Shown here in pieces: positions 35,279-44,316 of a stretch of 64,000 nucleotides of DNA. Position 1 is the stretch's first letter. Every line of letters starts with the position of its first letter. Source of the stretch: Rubrivivax sp. (GTDB lineage: Bacteria > Pseudomonadota > Gammaproteobacteria > Burkholderiales > Burkholderiaceae_C). The stretch covers positions 62,001 through 126,000 of the forward strand of contig JADJYX010000042.1 of the NCBI GenBank assembly GCA_016719535.1, given 5' to 3'. A program made the position numbers and the translations under genes. The notes beneath the pieces were generated by a model, which did not search any database, was not told where the DNA came from, and saw only the letters and a program-made list of their open reading frames with translations.

Positions 35279-36670
35279 TCAGAACCCCAGCGCGCGGCGG
35301 ATGAAGGCCACCGTCTCCGGCTGCAGAAAATAGTTCAGGTGGTGCACGCGGTCGTTGGTGCCGAAGTCGAGCCGGCGCCGCGGCTCGGCGGGCAGCGGCG
35401 GATCGACGATGTGGGCATCGCCGCCCACCTGGGTCATCGACGCGGTATCGACGACGAGGTCATTGGCGCCCGAGAACAGCATGTCGGCACCGGCGTCGGC
35501 CACACGCTCGACGGGGCGGCGAAAGGCCTGCCAGAACTGCCAGCCGGCCGCGGCCGATTCGAAATCGCTGGTCACCGCAAAATAGCCCGGCGGCGCCGCG
35601 GCATGCCCGAAGGCGAGCTTTTCCAGCTCGACGTTGCCGCGGATGAAATCGCCGCCGTCGGGGCCGTAGCGCGACATCGCCGCCAGCCCCGGCACCATGG
35701 CGATGGTGGCGTCGGCCACCGGCGTGCGCGCCAGCAGCCCGGTGCCCGAGGCCAGCAGCGCCGCCAGCCCTTCGACCACCTTGAACATCGGCACCGCCAG
35801 GCCGGCGAGGCCGGATACGGTGCCCACGGCCGCGGCATAGTTGGCCAGCAGCTTGAGCGCCGCGCGCAGCCGGTAGGGCGAGGCCAGCCCGGTGCCCATC
35901 AGCGGCGAGGCGACGAAGACCACGCGCGAGCGCGCCTGCAAGTCGCGCTGCAGCACCTCCAGCCACCAGCGCGTGACCAGGCCGCCGCGGCTGTGACAGA
36001 CCACGTCGACGGCAGCTTGCGTGCCGGCGAAGGCGCGTGCCAGGTCGAGCGCATTGATCCACGGGCCGACCTGCAGCGTGGGGTGCTCGAACACCAGCAC
36101 CTGCTGGTAATGCGCCTGCGCCGCCTGCAGCAGCTGGCGGCCGGTGGCGGCACCGGCAGCGCCCCGCGCCTGTGCCAGCTGGTCGACGATGGCGCCGCTG
36201 TGGCTGAAGGTGCCGTGCACGATCAGCAGCACGCGGCCCGCGGGCACGATGTGGTCGACGCGTCGGCCCTGCAGGTCGAAGAGGCCGTAGCGCGGGTTGA
36301 AACCCTGGTCCAGCCCGGCGAGGAAGGCGCTGACCTGCGAGCCGTCGACCGGCTTGAACAGCGTGTGGTTGATGGGCACGGCGTCGAACAGCCCCGCCGC
36401 CCCGCGCCGCGCAGCGCGCCGCTGCGGGCGCATGGCCGGGCCGGCGTCGAAGCGGAAGTCCAGCAGCCCGTCGGCGCCGCGCACCAGCGTCAGGTAGGCG
36501 GCTGCGTCTGCCGGCGCGCCGTCGCGCAGGCGGCGGCGGCGCGCATCGGCCACGCGCGGCGCCGGGCCGGCGTGCGGTCCGAAGGCATGGCCGTCGGCCT
36601 CGAGCGATCGCGTCGCCGCGTCGAAGAGCGCGGCAGGGTCGGTGATGACGGGGTCGGTGGCCTGGCTCAT
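35279..36670 (-). CDS. Alpha/beta-hydrolase, lipase/esterase-like
   Basis: A 463-residue hydrolase. VLLIVHGTFSHSG near residue 143 is the oxyanion strand-loop. The nucleophile elbow is CHSRGG with Ser near 226, followed by VVFVASPLMGTGLASP. An acid and a terminal His are plausible at GANDLVVDT and VHHLNYF. There is no signal peptide, so it acts inside the cell. The start overlaps the end of the caspase-like/transglutaminase-like gene by 4 nt, so the two proteins are made together. Esterases of this kind next to caspase-like genes suggest an effector role, but the substrate is unknown. Confidence 0.75.
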   Translation of the reverse strand: MSQATDPVITDPAALFDAATRSLEADGHAFGPHAGPAPRVADARRRRLRDGAPADAAAYLTLVRGADGLLDFRFDAGPAMRPQRRAARRGAAGLFDAVPINHTLFKPVDGSQVSAFLAGLDQGFNPRYGLFDLQGRRVDHIVPAGRVLLIVHGTFSHSGAIVDQLAQARGAAGAATGRQLLQAAQAHYQQVLVFEHPTLQVGPWINALDLARAFAGTQAAVDVVCHSRGGLVTRWWLEVLQRDLQARSRVVFVASPLMGTGLASPYRLRAALKLLANYAAAVGTVSGLAGLAVPMFKVVEGLAALLASGTGLLARTPVADATIAMVPGLAAMSRYGPDGGDFIRGNVELEKLAFGHAAAPPGYFAVTSDFESAAAGWQFWQAFRRPVERVADAGADMLFSGANDLVVDTASMTQVGGDAHIVDPPLPAEPRRRLDFGTNDRVHHLNYFLQPETVAFIRRALGF

Positions 36671-38958
36671 GATGCAGCCCCCAGCAGCGGCAACGGCGTG
36701 ATGCCCAGGTCACGCGACAGCCGCACGTCGATCAGCGCCTGGTAGTCGGCCGAGCGCACGTTGTGGCGGCCTTCCTCGACCGCGGCGTCGAAGCTGCCGC
36801 GCGCGGTCAGCCAGGTGGTCTCCAGCGGCACCAGGTGGCCGAGCGCGATGTGCTGCTGCACCTCGCGCTGCTGGCCCTGGCCGATCACGCCCTTGGGGTT
36901 GGCCAGCGTGCTGCGCGGGCCGGTATCGGGGCGGTCGGCGGCCATCGCATCGCCGCGGCCGGCCTGCAGGGTGCGAAAGCGCGCATACAAGGCCTCGCTG
37001 CGCCAGTAGCCGGCGAAGGCATGGCCCGACAGCAGGAACAGCACCGGCGAGATGCCCACATATTCCAGGCAGGCCGCCAGCAGCAGCGCCAGGTCGATGC
37101 AGGTGCCGCGCCGCTCGGCCAGCAGCTGGCTGGGCGTGCGCAGCCGCTGCGTGGCCTGGCCGTACGAGGGCGGCGGGTTGATGTAGGTGAGGCCATGGTG
37201 GTCCAGCACCGCATACCACAGCGCGCGCACCTGGCGGTCGACGCTGCCGTAGCGGGCATCGTCGTCGGCGCCGCGCTCGTCCACGCTCTGGTAGCCGTCG
37301 AAGCCGGCGGCCGGATCGTCGCTCAGCGCGCACAGGATGGCGTGTGCCGAATCGACGATGCGCGCCACCGCCGGGTCGCGCGGCAGCACGAAGGACGGCA
37401 GCCAGCGCCATTCGGCATGATCGCCGTCCTGCCATTCGTCCACCGGCGCCAGGCCGACGCGGAAGGTCTGCTCGGCAACGCGCTCGCCGGCGCAGTGCAC
37501 GCTCAGGCGCAGGCTGCTCTGGATGCGTTCGCTCTGCGTGCGGATCAGCGTGCTGGTCAGCGGCAGCACCACCTCGTCGGTCAGCACCAGCGCCTGGCGC
37601 TCGGCCGGCAGTTCGAAGGTCGACTGGTAGGGGCAGGTGGTGCCGCCGACGTCGAGCTCGACGCGGACCTGGATCTCGCGCACCGGCCCCTCGACGCGCG
37701 TGCGCTCGATCAGCAGCGAGGCCAGCGGGCTCTGCCCGTTGTGCAGCAGCGAATAGTTGATCAGCGGCCGGTGCGTGGCGCGCACGGTGATGCGCTCGCG
37801 CGGTGGCACCTGGTCGGCCGGCCGCAGCTCGGACAGGCGCGTCGTGCGCGTGGGCGCGGCGCGCGGTGCCTGCAGCAGCGACACCGCGCTCCACAGCACC
37901 ACGCCGGCGCCGCGCAGCGTGCCCTGCTGGCGCAGGTTGACCAGCGCACGGCGGAAGGACTCCAGCAGCCCCTGGCCGTCGGCCAGCGCGCCGTACAGCG
38001 AGGTGCAGAACAGCTCGGCCAGGCTGTCGTCGATGACGTCGTGGTAGCCCACCGCGGCCTTGGCGCCGCGCGCCACGATGCGCGCCGCCACGCGCGCGCC
38101 CGAGTTGTAGAAGTTGCACATCACCAGGTCGGGCCCGCGGCCTTCGCTGCACAGCGCGCCGGCCAGCGATTCGGCATCGGCCAGGTGCACCGGCCGCGCC
38201 GGGTCGGCCGACTTCAGCGCGAAGCCGTCGCGCCGTTCGCGCGCCGGAAACTCACGCTCGGCGCCCAGCAGGTCCACCGCCTGGTGGTTGTCGACACCGG
38301 CCAGGTGCAGCAGCCCCGGGCGGGTGCTGCGCATCCAGTCGTGCAGCTCGCCCAGCGAGGGGTCGCGCAGCCGGTCCTTCACCTGCGCCGGGTCGAAGCC
38401 CAGGCTGCGCAGCATGCGGTCGCCCTCGAGGCGCGTGTCGTAGCACTGCGCCAGCCTGCCCGGTGCACATTCGACCGTGGCCGCGCGCTCGATCGCCACC
38501 GCGGCGTCGGCCGGTGCGCCGGCGCGGCGCAGCTGCCGCACCACCAGCATGGGGCCGCTGCGCAGCGTGCGCGTGACCGCGGTCAGCGCATATTCCCAGG
38601 GGAAGACGCGAAAGGCCCAGCCTTCGTGCTCGGCACCCGACTCCGGCAGGCTGACCTCGACGACCTCGGCGCGCGCCAGGCGTTCGAGCTCGGGCGCCGC
38701 CAGCTGGCCGGCCAGCGGGCCGTCGTCGGCCTGCGCCGGGTCCTTGCCGGCGGCGCGCCAGCGTTCGCGGTTGCGTGCCACGTTGGACCAGCGCATGGCG
38801 GCGGCCTGGAAGGCGGACGGGTCGGGCCGCCATTCGATCGGCCGGCCCAGGTCACCCGCCAGCCGGAAGATCACCCGGTCGGCATCGCCGGGGCTGCGCG
38901 CGCGGATGCGGGTGGCTGCCGTTGCGCCTGCCGGCTTCGTCTGGCGTCTGCTGGCCAT
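36667..38958 (-). CDS. CHAT/caspase-like protein with C-terminal transglutaminase-like domain
   Basis: A 763-residue protein. The N-terminal third has a caspase/CHAT-like pattern with a candidate His in GLLHLAGVDN near residue 218 and a candidate Cys in DLVMCNFYNSG near 281. The middle is beta-rich. Around residues 617-650 is a transglutaminase-like core, RGTCIDLALLLAACLEYVG (Cys ~620) and SGHAFAGYW (His ~646). It could cleave or cross-link proteins. A GGAGGA ribosome site precedes the ATG. It sits 31 nt after a STAND ATPase gene and overlaps the hydrolase gene. CHAT assignment is by pattern only; the Cys is offset from the classical position. Confidence 0.65.
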   Translation of the reverse strand: MASRRQTKPAGATAATRIRARSPGDADRVIFRLAGDLGRPIEWRPDPSAFQAAAMRWSNVARNRERWRAAGKDPAQADDGPLAGQLAAPELERLARAEVVEVSLPESGAEHEGWAFRVFPWEYALTAVTRTLRSGPMLVVRQLRRAGAPADAAVAIERAATVECAPGRLAQCYDTRLEGDRMLRSLGFDPAQVKDRLRDPSLGELHDWMRSTRPGLLHLAGVDNHQAVDLLGAEREFPARERRDGFALKSADPARPVHLADAESLAGALCSEGRGPDLVMCNFYNSGARVAARIVARGAKAAVGYHDVIDDSLAELFCTSLYGALADGQGLLESFRRALVNLRQQGTLRGAGVVLWSAVSLLQAPRAAPTRTTRLSELRPADQVPPRERITVRATHRPLINYSLLHNGQSPLASLLIERTRVEGPVREIQVRVELDVGGTTCPYQSTFELPAERQALVLTDEVVLPLTSTLIRTQSERIQSSLRLSVHCAGERVAEQTFRVGLAPVDEWQDGDHAEWRWLPSFVLPRDPAVARIVDSAHAILCALSDDPAAGFDGYQSVDERGADDDARYGSVDRQVRALWYAVLDHHGLTYINPPPSYGQATQRLRTPSQLLAERRGTCIDLALLLAACLEYVGISPVLFLLSGHAFAGYWRSEALYARFRTLQAGRGDAMAADRPDTGPRSTLANPKGVIGQGQQREVQQHIALGHLVPLETTWLTARGSFDAAVEEGRHNVRSADYQALIDVRLSRDLGITPLPLLGAAS

Positions 38959-38989
38959 CGGGTGTCCTCCCGCAAGAATGATCCCACGC

Positions 38990-41557
38990 TCAGGCCGCTG
39001 CTGCGCCTGCTGCAGCCAGCACCCGCCAGGCCAGCGCCTCGGCCTGCAGTTCGTCGAGCCGGGCGCCTTCGGCGCGCAGGCGATCGCATGCGGGCTCGCC
39101 GAGCGCGGCGACGATGGCCGCCAGCGCCGGCGCCATCACCTGCTGCTCGGCGGCCTGCCGGCGCGGGCTCTGGTTGCGCACATACCAGTCGTCGGCATGG
39201 CCGAGCAGCCGCGCCGCGGTGGCGGCGTCGCCGGCGCGCACCGCCAGCAGCGCCAGGTGGTTGAACAGCACGCCGGCATACAGGTGCGGCCGCATCATCG
39301 GCAGCGACTGCGCCAGCGCCTGCGCGGCACGTGCGTCGTCGCCGGCCTGCAGCCAGGCCGAGGCCAGGTTGGCCATCGCCATCGCCTGCACCACCGGCCG
39401 CCGCACCTGCGCCAGCTCGGCGATGCAGGCCTGGCCGAGGCGGACCGCCTCGTCGAGCCGGCCTTCGCCGGTGGCATGGTCGGCCAGGCGAAAGTGCGCC
39501 ATCGCGATGCGCGCCGGGTCGCCGGTCTGTTCGGCCAGGGCCAGCATGCGCCGCAGGCCTTGCAGGCCGGCCAGGCGTGCACCTGGCTCGCGGCTGTAGA
39601 TGGCGAGGTTGCAGTCGAGCTGCGCGCCCACCATGCGCAGCGCGGCCGGCCAGCCCGGGTCTTCGAGCGCGGCGACTTCGTCGGCGGCGGCGCGGGCGGC
39701 CCCGGGCTGGCCGGCGCGGGCCAGTTCCTCGGCCAGCAGCACCAGGGCGACATACAGCTCGCGCCGGTCGCCGACCTCGCGCCAGGCGGCCACGCGCTGC
39801 TGCGTGGCATCCAGCCGCGGCAGTTCGGGCAGCGCGATCGACGACGCCGGCGCGGCCTGGCTCCACAGCCGCGCGCGGTCGAGTGCGCTGCTGGCCGTGG
39901 GCAGCAGGGCATGTGCCGCGGCCATGCGGCGGCGGCGCAGCGTGGCCACGCCGCGCAGGCCGTCGATGGCCTGCAGCGCCAGGCCGGTGGCGCCGGCCAC
40001 CGCGGCATCGCCGCGCACGCGGGCACGCTCGAAGGCGGCGTCGAGGTCGCCGTATTCGGGCCCATGCAGGCGCAGAAAGTCGGCCGTGCTGCACGCATGC
40101 AATTCGTCCAGCATGCCGAGCGCGCGCTGCGCCAGCACGCGGCCGTGGGTGACCTGCGCGGATGCCGTCTCGCCGGCTGCGGCCAGCTTTTCGGCGGCAT
40201 ACAGCCGCGTCGATTCCGGCAGCCGGAAGCGCGGCGGATCGCCCGCCTCGTGCTGCAGCAGCGAGCGGTCGAGCAGCGCGTCGATGGCGTCCAGCGCCGC
40301 CCATTCGTCGAGGTGATCGTCGGCCACCACCTGCTGTGCCGTCTCGAGCCGGAAGCTGCCGCTGAAGACCGAGAGCCGGCGCAGCGCCGCCTGCTGCACG
40401 GCGTCGAGCAGCGAACAGCTCCAGTCGAGCATGGCGCGCAGGCTCTGCTGGCGCGACGGCCGCAGCGGCGCGCTGCCGTGCAGCAGGCGCAGCCGTTCGG
40501 CCAGGCGCTGGTTCAGTGCCGCGAGCCCCAGCTGTGGCGCGCGGGCGGCGGCGAGCTCGATCGCCAGCGGGTGGCCGTCCAGGTGCCGGCAGAGCTCGGC
40601 GGCGCGCGCCAGGCCGGTGGCATCGAGCACGAAGCGCTGGTCTCCGGCGCGCGCGCGCTGCACGAGCAGCGCCACCGCCGGGCTGGCGGCGATGGCGTCG
40701 GGCGTGGCGTCGGGCGCCGGCAGCGCCAGGGCGCCCAGGCGCCAGACCTGCTCGCCCGACAGGTGCAGCGCCACCTGCGAGGTGACGAGCACGCGCAGGC
40801 CCGGGGCCGCCGCCAGCCACGCCGGCAGCACCGCGGTGAGTCCGGGCATCAGGTGCTCGGTGTTGTCCAGCACCAGCAGCAGCTGCCGCGGCGCCAGGCT
40901 GCGCGCCAGCAGCGCGGCGGCGTCGCCTTCGCCCAGTGGTGCGTGCACGGCATGGGCCACCGCCAGCGCCACGGCGCGGGCTTGCGCCGCGGGTTCGTCT
41001 TCCGCCAGCGCCGACAGGTCGACCCAGGCGACACCATCGGGCCAGGTGTTGCGGTGCCGCAGCGCGAGCGTGCGCGCCAGCACCGTCTTGCCCAGGCCAC
41101 CGGCGCCGACGATGCTGACCAGGTGCTGCGTGGCCAGCAGTTCGCCCAGCGCGGCCAGGTCGGCATCGCGGCCCAGCAGCGGCGGGGCGTCGACCGGCAG
41201 CGGCGCGGCTCTCGATGCCGGTTCGGCGTCGGCGGGCGGGGGGGCGGGCGCGGATTCGTCCGCATCGGCGGGCAGCGTGAAGCGGTAGCCGCGGCCGGGG
41301 ATGGTGGCGATGGCCGATGGGCCCATCACCTTGCGCAGCGCGCTGACCTGCACCTGCAGGTTGTTTTCCTCGACCACCAGGCCCGGCCAGGCCAGCTCCA
41401 GCAGTTCGGCCTTGGGCACCAGGCGGTCACGCCGCTCGACCAGGGCCGCCAGCACGTCGAAGGCGCGTGCGCCCAGCGGCACGGCCTGGCCGTCGACGCG
41501 CAACTGGCGTTCGGTCAACCGGATCTCGAAGCGGCCAAAACGCCGGCGGTCGGGCAT
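38990..41557 (-). CDS. Winged-helix STAND (NB-ARC-like) ATPase regulator with C-terminal helical repeats
   Basis: An 855-residue protein. Residues 1-95 are an OmpR-type winged helix (FEIRLTERQLRV, then VSALRKVMGPSAIATIPGRG). Residues ~130-400 are a STAND ATPase with Walker A GAGGLGKT near 154 and Walker B LLLVLDNTEHL. The rest is TPR-like helical repeats. Such proteins are signal-gated switches that act as transcription factors or receptors. ATG 41557 is preferred to an in-frame GTG at 41593 because GGGAGG lies upstream and the conserved domain starts at once. It leads an operon with the caspase-like/transglutaminase gene. Confidence 0.8.
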   Translation of the reverse strand: MPDRRRFGRFEIRLTERQLRVDGQAVPLGARAFDVLAALVERRDRLVPKAELLELAWPGLVVEENNLQVQVSALRKVMGPSAIATIPGRGYRFTLPADADESAPAPPPADAEPASRAAPLPVDAPPLLGRDADLAALGELLATQHLVSIVGAGGLGKTVLARTLALRHRNTWPDGVAWVDLSALAEDEPAAQARAVALAVAHAVHAPLGEGDAAALLARSLAPRQLLLVLDNTEHLMPGLTAVLPAWLAAAPGLRVLVTSQVALHLSGEQVWRLGALALPAPDATPDAIAASPAVALLVQRARAGDQRFVLDATGLARAAELCRHLDGHPLAIELAAARAPQLGLAALNQRLAERLRLLHGSAPLRPSRQQSLRAMLDWSCSLLDAVQQAALRRLSVFSGSFRLETAQQVVADDHLDEWAALDAIDALLDRSLLQHEAGDPPRFRLPESTRLYAAEKLAAAGETASAQVTHGRVLAQRALGMLDELHACSTADFLRLHGPEYGDLDAAFERARVRGDAAVAGATGLALQAIDGLRGVATLRRRRMAAAHALLPTASSALDRARLWSQAAPASSIALPELPRLDATQQRVAAWREVGDRRELYVALVLLAEELARAGQPGAARAAADEVAALEDPGWPAALRMVGAQLDCNLAIYSREPGARLAGLQGLRRMLALAEQTGDPARIAMAHFRLADHATGEGRLDEAVRLGQACIAELAQVRRPVVQAMAMANLASAWLQAGDDARAAQALAQSLPMMRPHLYAGVLFNHLALLAVRAGDAATAARLLGHADDWYVRNQSPRRQAAEQQVMAPALAAIVAALGEPACDRLRAEGARLDELQAEALAWRVLAAAGAAAA

Positions 41558-41708
41558 CGATGCCAAGCCTCCCGTGTCGAATGTAACCGGCACCGGGCCC
41601 TCTGAATCAGAACGCTTCAGGTCGCTTTCAGCTGGCCAAAGGACGGCTCAGGGGCAGCAGGCGGACAGTTCAGCCATCGACAACGCACCCCCTCTGCCGG
41701 AGCCCACC

Positions 41709-41861
41709 ATGAACCCGCTGCACACCACCGCCCGCCGCCTGATCGCCGCCACCGCCGCCGCCGCCACGACCCTGGTGCTGTTCAGCACCGTGGTCGGCCT
41801 GGCCGACAACCAGGGCGCGGCGCCGCTGCAGATGGCCGCCGCCACCGCCGTCATCCGCTGA
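41709..41861 (+). CDS. Small exported or membrane peptide (paralogue 1 of 2)
   Basis: A 50-residue protein with a basic N-terminus and one hydrophobic segment (LIAATAAAATTLVLFSTVVG) followed by a short polar tail. It is closely similar in layout to the next gene: both begin MN, then H, T/A and R residues, and share TTLVLF. A CGGAGCCC stretch precedes the ATG. This is either a small membrane protein or a signal-peptide-bearing secreted peptide. The family is not recognised; the tandem similarity is the best support that it is real. Confidence 0.55.
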   Translation: MNPLHTTARRLIAATAAAATTLVLFSTVVGLADNQGAAPLQMAAATAVIR

Positions 41862-41892
41862 GCCACGACCCCCCGACCGACAGGAAACCGCC

Positions 41893-42117
41893 ATGAACAC
41901 CCACCGCCTGCATCGCACCGCCGCCGCCGCTCTCGCCGCATGCACCACGCTGGTGCTGTTCACGGCCGTTGTTTCCATCGCGCCGCAGCACGAGCGTGGC
42001 GAACTGCTGGCCCGGGCCGCCGCGCCGGCGGCGCAGCCGGCGCCCGCACTGGCCCGGACGCCGGCCCCGGTGGTCGTGGCATGGGTGGCGCCGGTGCCGG
42101 CGCGCGATGCCGAGTAA
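41893..42117 (+). CDS. Small exported or membrane peptide (paralogue 2 of 2)
   Basis: A 74-residue protein beginning MNTHRLHRTAAAALAACTTL and continuing VLFTAVVSIA, one hydrophobic segment, then an Ala/Pro-rich tail with a VVVAWVAPVPARDAE end. It lies 31 nt after the first paralogue and shares its hydrophobic core. CAGGAAA lies ~6 nt before the ATG. If the segment is cleaved, a ~45-residue secreted peptide would result. The function is unknown. The next ~330 nt hold only an oxidoreductase remnant. Confidence 0.55.
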   Translation: MNTHRLHRTAAAALAACTTLVLFTAVVSIAPQHERGELLARAAAPAAQPAPALARTPAPVVVAWVAPVPARDAE

Positions 42118-42126
42118 GCCTGAGCG

Positions 42127-42300
42127 GTCCTCCGCCGGCCGCTCGACCACCACCTTGCCGAACTGCCGCTGCCCTTCCAGCCGCGGCAGCGCCTCGTGCG
42201 CATCGGCCACACCGCAGCGCGAATCGACCCCCGGCTGCAGCCGGTTGGTGGCCACGGCGTCCAGCAGGTCGTGGCCTTCGCCCGGGTTGTGCAGCGTGTG
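42127..42300 (-). pseudogene. Remnant of a zinc-binding/quinone oxidoreductase (MDR) C-terminus
   Basis: The leftward frame encodes GHDLLDAVATNRLQPGVDSR and then ADAHEALPRLEGQRQFGKVV, which is the end of medium-chain dehydrogenases (cofactor-domain tail ahead of the 'GKVV' terminus). No start, catalytic half or Rossmann core is present nearby. It fills most of the otherwise empty gap between 42118 and 42450. The call is from the tail pattern only. Confidence 0.5.
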
Positions 42301-42450
42301 CCGCAGACCTGCAACTGGCGGATGAAAGGGCGGCGCAGGCCGGCGCCCGGCGGGTCGCCGCCGGTGGCCCCGCAGGGGATGCTGCGGCCAGCGACAGGCC
42401 GCCTTCATGCGCACCGGCACCAGCGCCGCGCCGGGCCCATTCACACCCTG

Positions 42451-43650
42451 TCAGGGCGCGCAGCTGCGAAAGCCGCAGAAGGCATGGTCGGCCTCGGGCG
42501 GCAGGAAGCGGCGCGCCTTCGGGTGGCGCTGGCGGGCCGGCGTCATGAACGATGCGCCGCGCAGCACGCCCTCGGTGCGCGGCGGCGGCAGGCGGTCCAG
42601 CGAGCCGGGCGTCTGCGCATGGCCGCGCCACGGGCGGGCGCTGCCGGCCACCCATTCGAAGACATCGCCCCAGACGAAGCCGCGGCTGCGCGCGGTAAGC
42701 GCGGCCAGCTCCCATTCGGGCTCGGTCGGCAGGCGGCGGCCGGCCCAGCGGCACCAGGCCTCGGCCTCGTGGCGCGACAGGTGCATCGCCGGCTGGCCGG
42801 CCGGCGCGCGCTGCAGTTCGCCGCCGCGCTGCACCAGCACGCCGCCGCGCAGCTGCTCCACGTCGCGCGGTGCGCGGCGGCCGACCTGCTGCACCCAGGC
42901 CCAGCCGGCGTCGGTCCAGAGTTCGGCCCGGTCGTAGCCACCGTCCTCTGCAAATTCGATGAAGCGCTCCCAGCTCACGGCCTGGGCGTCGATCTCGAAA
43001 TCGGGCACGGCCATATCCTCGGCCCAGCGTTCGAGGTCGGGCACGAAGCCGCCACGCGCGCTGCCCAGCTGCAGCCTGGCAGCGGGCATCCACAGCGGCT
43101 CGCGGTCGACGCGGGCGGGCAGTGGCGCCCAGGGTGGCGGCGGGTCGGGCTGGCGGCGCAGCTGCAGCGCCGCGGCGCGCTCGGCCAGCGCCTCGGTCAG
43201 GCGGTCCTCGTGCAGCAGCGCGGCGCGGTAGACATGCAGGGCATCGTCACCGTCGCCGGCGGTGGCCAGCAGGTCGAGCGTGGTGTCGAGCGTATCGGCC
43301 AGGTAGCGCCGCACGGTATCGGGGTCGGGCGGCTGGCGCTCGCCGGTTTCGAACCAGGCGTCGGCCGCGGGTTCGACCGACGCCAGCCGCAGCGCGTCGG
43401 CAGCGGCGTGCTCGCCGCGCGCGCGCTGCACATGGCGGGCGATCCAGCGCTCCTGGTACCAGCCGGCATGGCCGGCCAGCCACAGGGCGCTCGGGCCATC
43501 GTCGGCGCCGGCCTCGGCGCCGCGCGCCTCGAACACCGACAGCCAGCGCAGCGTGAGGTTGCGCGTGTCGATCAGCGCCAGCGACAGCAGATCGCGGTCG
43601 CCGCGGCGGATGGCGACCGGGTCGTCGAGTGCAGCGGCGCGCAGCGTCAC
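42451..43650 (-). CDS. SUMF1/EgtB-family nonheme iron enzyme (possible ergothioneine- or selenoneine-type synthase)
   Basis: A 399-residue two-domain protein. Residues ~40-200 are a DinB-like bundle with GHAGWYQERWI. Residues ~205-399 are a formylglycine-generating-enzyme fold: FIEFAEDGGYDRAELWTD, MHLSRHEAEAWCRWAGRRLP, TEPEWELAA, then VFEWVAGS and a terminal CGFRSCAP. EgtB and the selenoneine synthase SenA form C-S or C-Se bonds on hercynine with this architecture. SenB/SenC or EgtD partners are not in the window, so the product is open. It is last in an operon with a two-component system and overlaps the response regulator by 4 nt. Confidence 0.78.
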   Translation of the reverse strand: MTLRAAALDDPVAIRRGDRDLLSLALIDTRNLTLRWLSVFEARGAEAGADDGPSALWLAGHAGWYQERWIARHVQRARGEHAAADALRLASVEPAADAWFETGERQPPDPDTVRRYLADTLDTTLDLLATAGDGDDALHVYRAALLHEDRLTEALAERAAALQLRRQPDPPPPWAPLPARVDREPLWMPAARLQLGSARGGFVPDLERWAEDMAVPDFEIDAQAVSWERFIEFAEDGGYDRAELWTDAGWAWVQQVGRRAPRDVEQLRGGVLVQRGGELQRAPAGQPAMHLSRHEAEAWCRWAGRRLPTEPEWELAALTARSRGFVWGDVFEWVAGSARPWRGHAQTPGSLDRLPPPRTEGVLRGASFMTPARQRHPKARRFLPPEADHAFCGFRSCAP

Positions 43651-44282
43651 TGTCCGACCAGGCCGTTGCGGATGGCGTAGACCGTGAGCTCGGAGTTGTT
43701 GGCCAGCTGCAGCTTCTCGAGCACGCGCGCGCGGTAGACCGACACCGTCTTCGGGCTCAGCATCAGCGCCTCGGCGATGTCCGACAGCCGCTTGCCCGAA
43801 GCGATGAGGACCAGCGTCTGCAGTTCGCGGTCCGACAGCTTCTGGTGCAGCTGCTCGGTCGCCGGCGCGGTGAGGCTGTCGACCAGCATCTGCGCGATCT
43901 CGGGCGTGACGTATTTTCGGCCCTGGGCCACGGTGCGCACGGCATTGACGATGGCCTGCGGGTCGCCGCCCTTGTTGACATAGCCGAAGGCGCCGGCGCG
44001 CAGCGCACGGATGGCGTACTGGTCCTCGGGGTACATGCTCACCACCAGCACCTTGACCGGCGAGCCCTCGTCCTTGAGCGCATGCAGCGCATCCAGCCCG
44101 CTGCGGCCGGGCAGGTTGATGTCGAGCACCAGCACGTCGCAGGCTTCGGTGCGCATCAGGCCGCGCAGCTCGGTGTAGTCGCCGGCCTCGCCGACCACGC
44201 GCATGTCGGGTGCGTCGGCCAGGGTGTCGCGGATGCCGCGGCGGATCAGCGCATGGTCGTCGCAGAGGATGACGCGGATCAT
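43647..44282 (-). CDS. NarL/LuxR-family response regulator
   Basis: A 211-residue regulator. The receiver domain has acidic pocket DD near residues 8-9, phospho-acceptor in DVLVLDINLPG near 54 and Lys in VNKGGDP. The C-terminal LuxR helix-turn-helix reads LSDRELQTLVLIASG and SPKTVSVYRARVLEKLQL. The start at 44282 is the ATG immediately before the conserved IRVILCDDH. It is the partner of the adjacent receiver-histidine kinase and would control genes that include the EgtB-like enzyme with which it overlaps. Confidence 0.87.
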   Translation of the reverse strand: MIRVILCDDHALIRRGIRDTLADAPDMRVVGEAGDYTELRGLMRTEACDVLVLDINLPGRSGLDALHALKDEGSPVKVLVVSMYPEDQYAIRALRAGAFGYVNKGGDPQAIVNAVRTVAQGRKYVTPEIAQMLVDSLTAPATEQLHQKLSDRELQTLVLIASGKRLSDIAEALMLSPKTVSVYRARVLEKLQLANNSELTVYAIRNGLVGQ

Positions 44283-44316
44283 GGCGGTGGCGCGGCTGGC
44301 AGGGGGTGTGAAGGGG

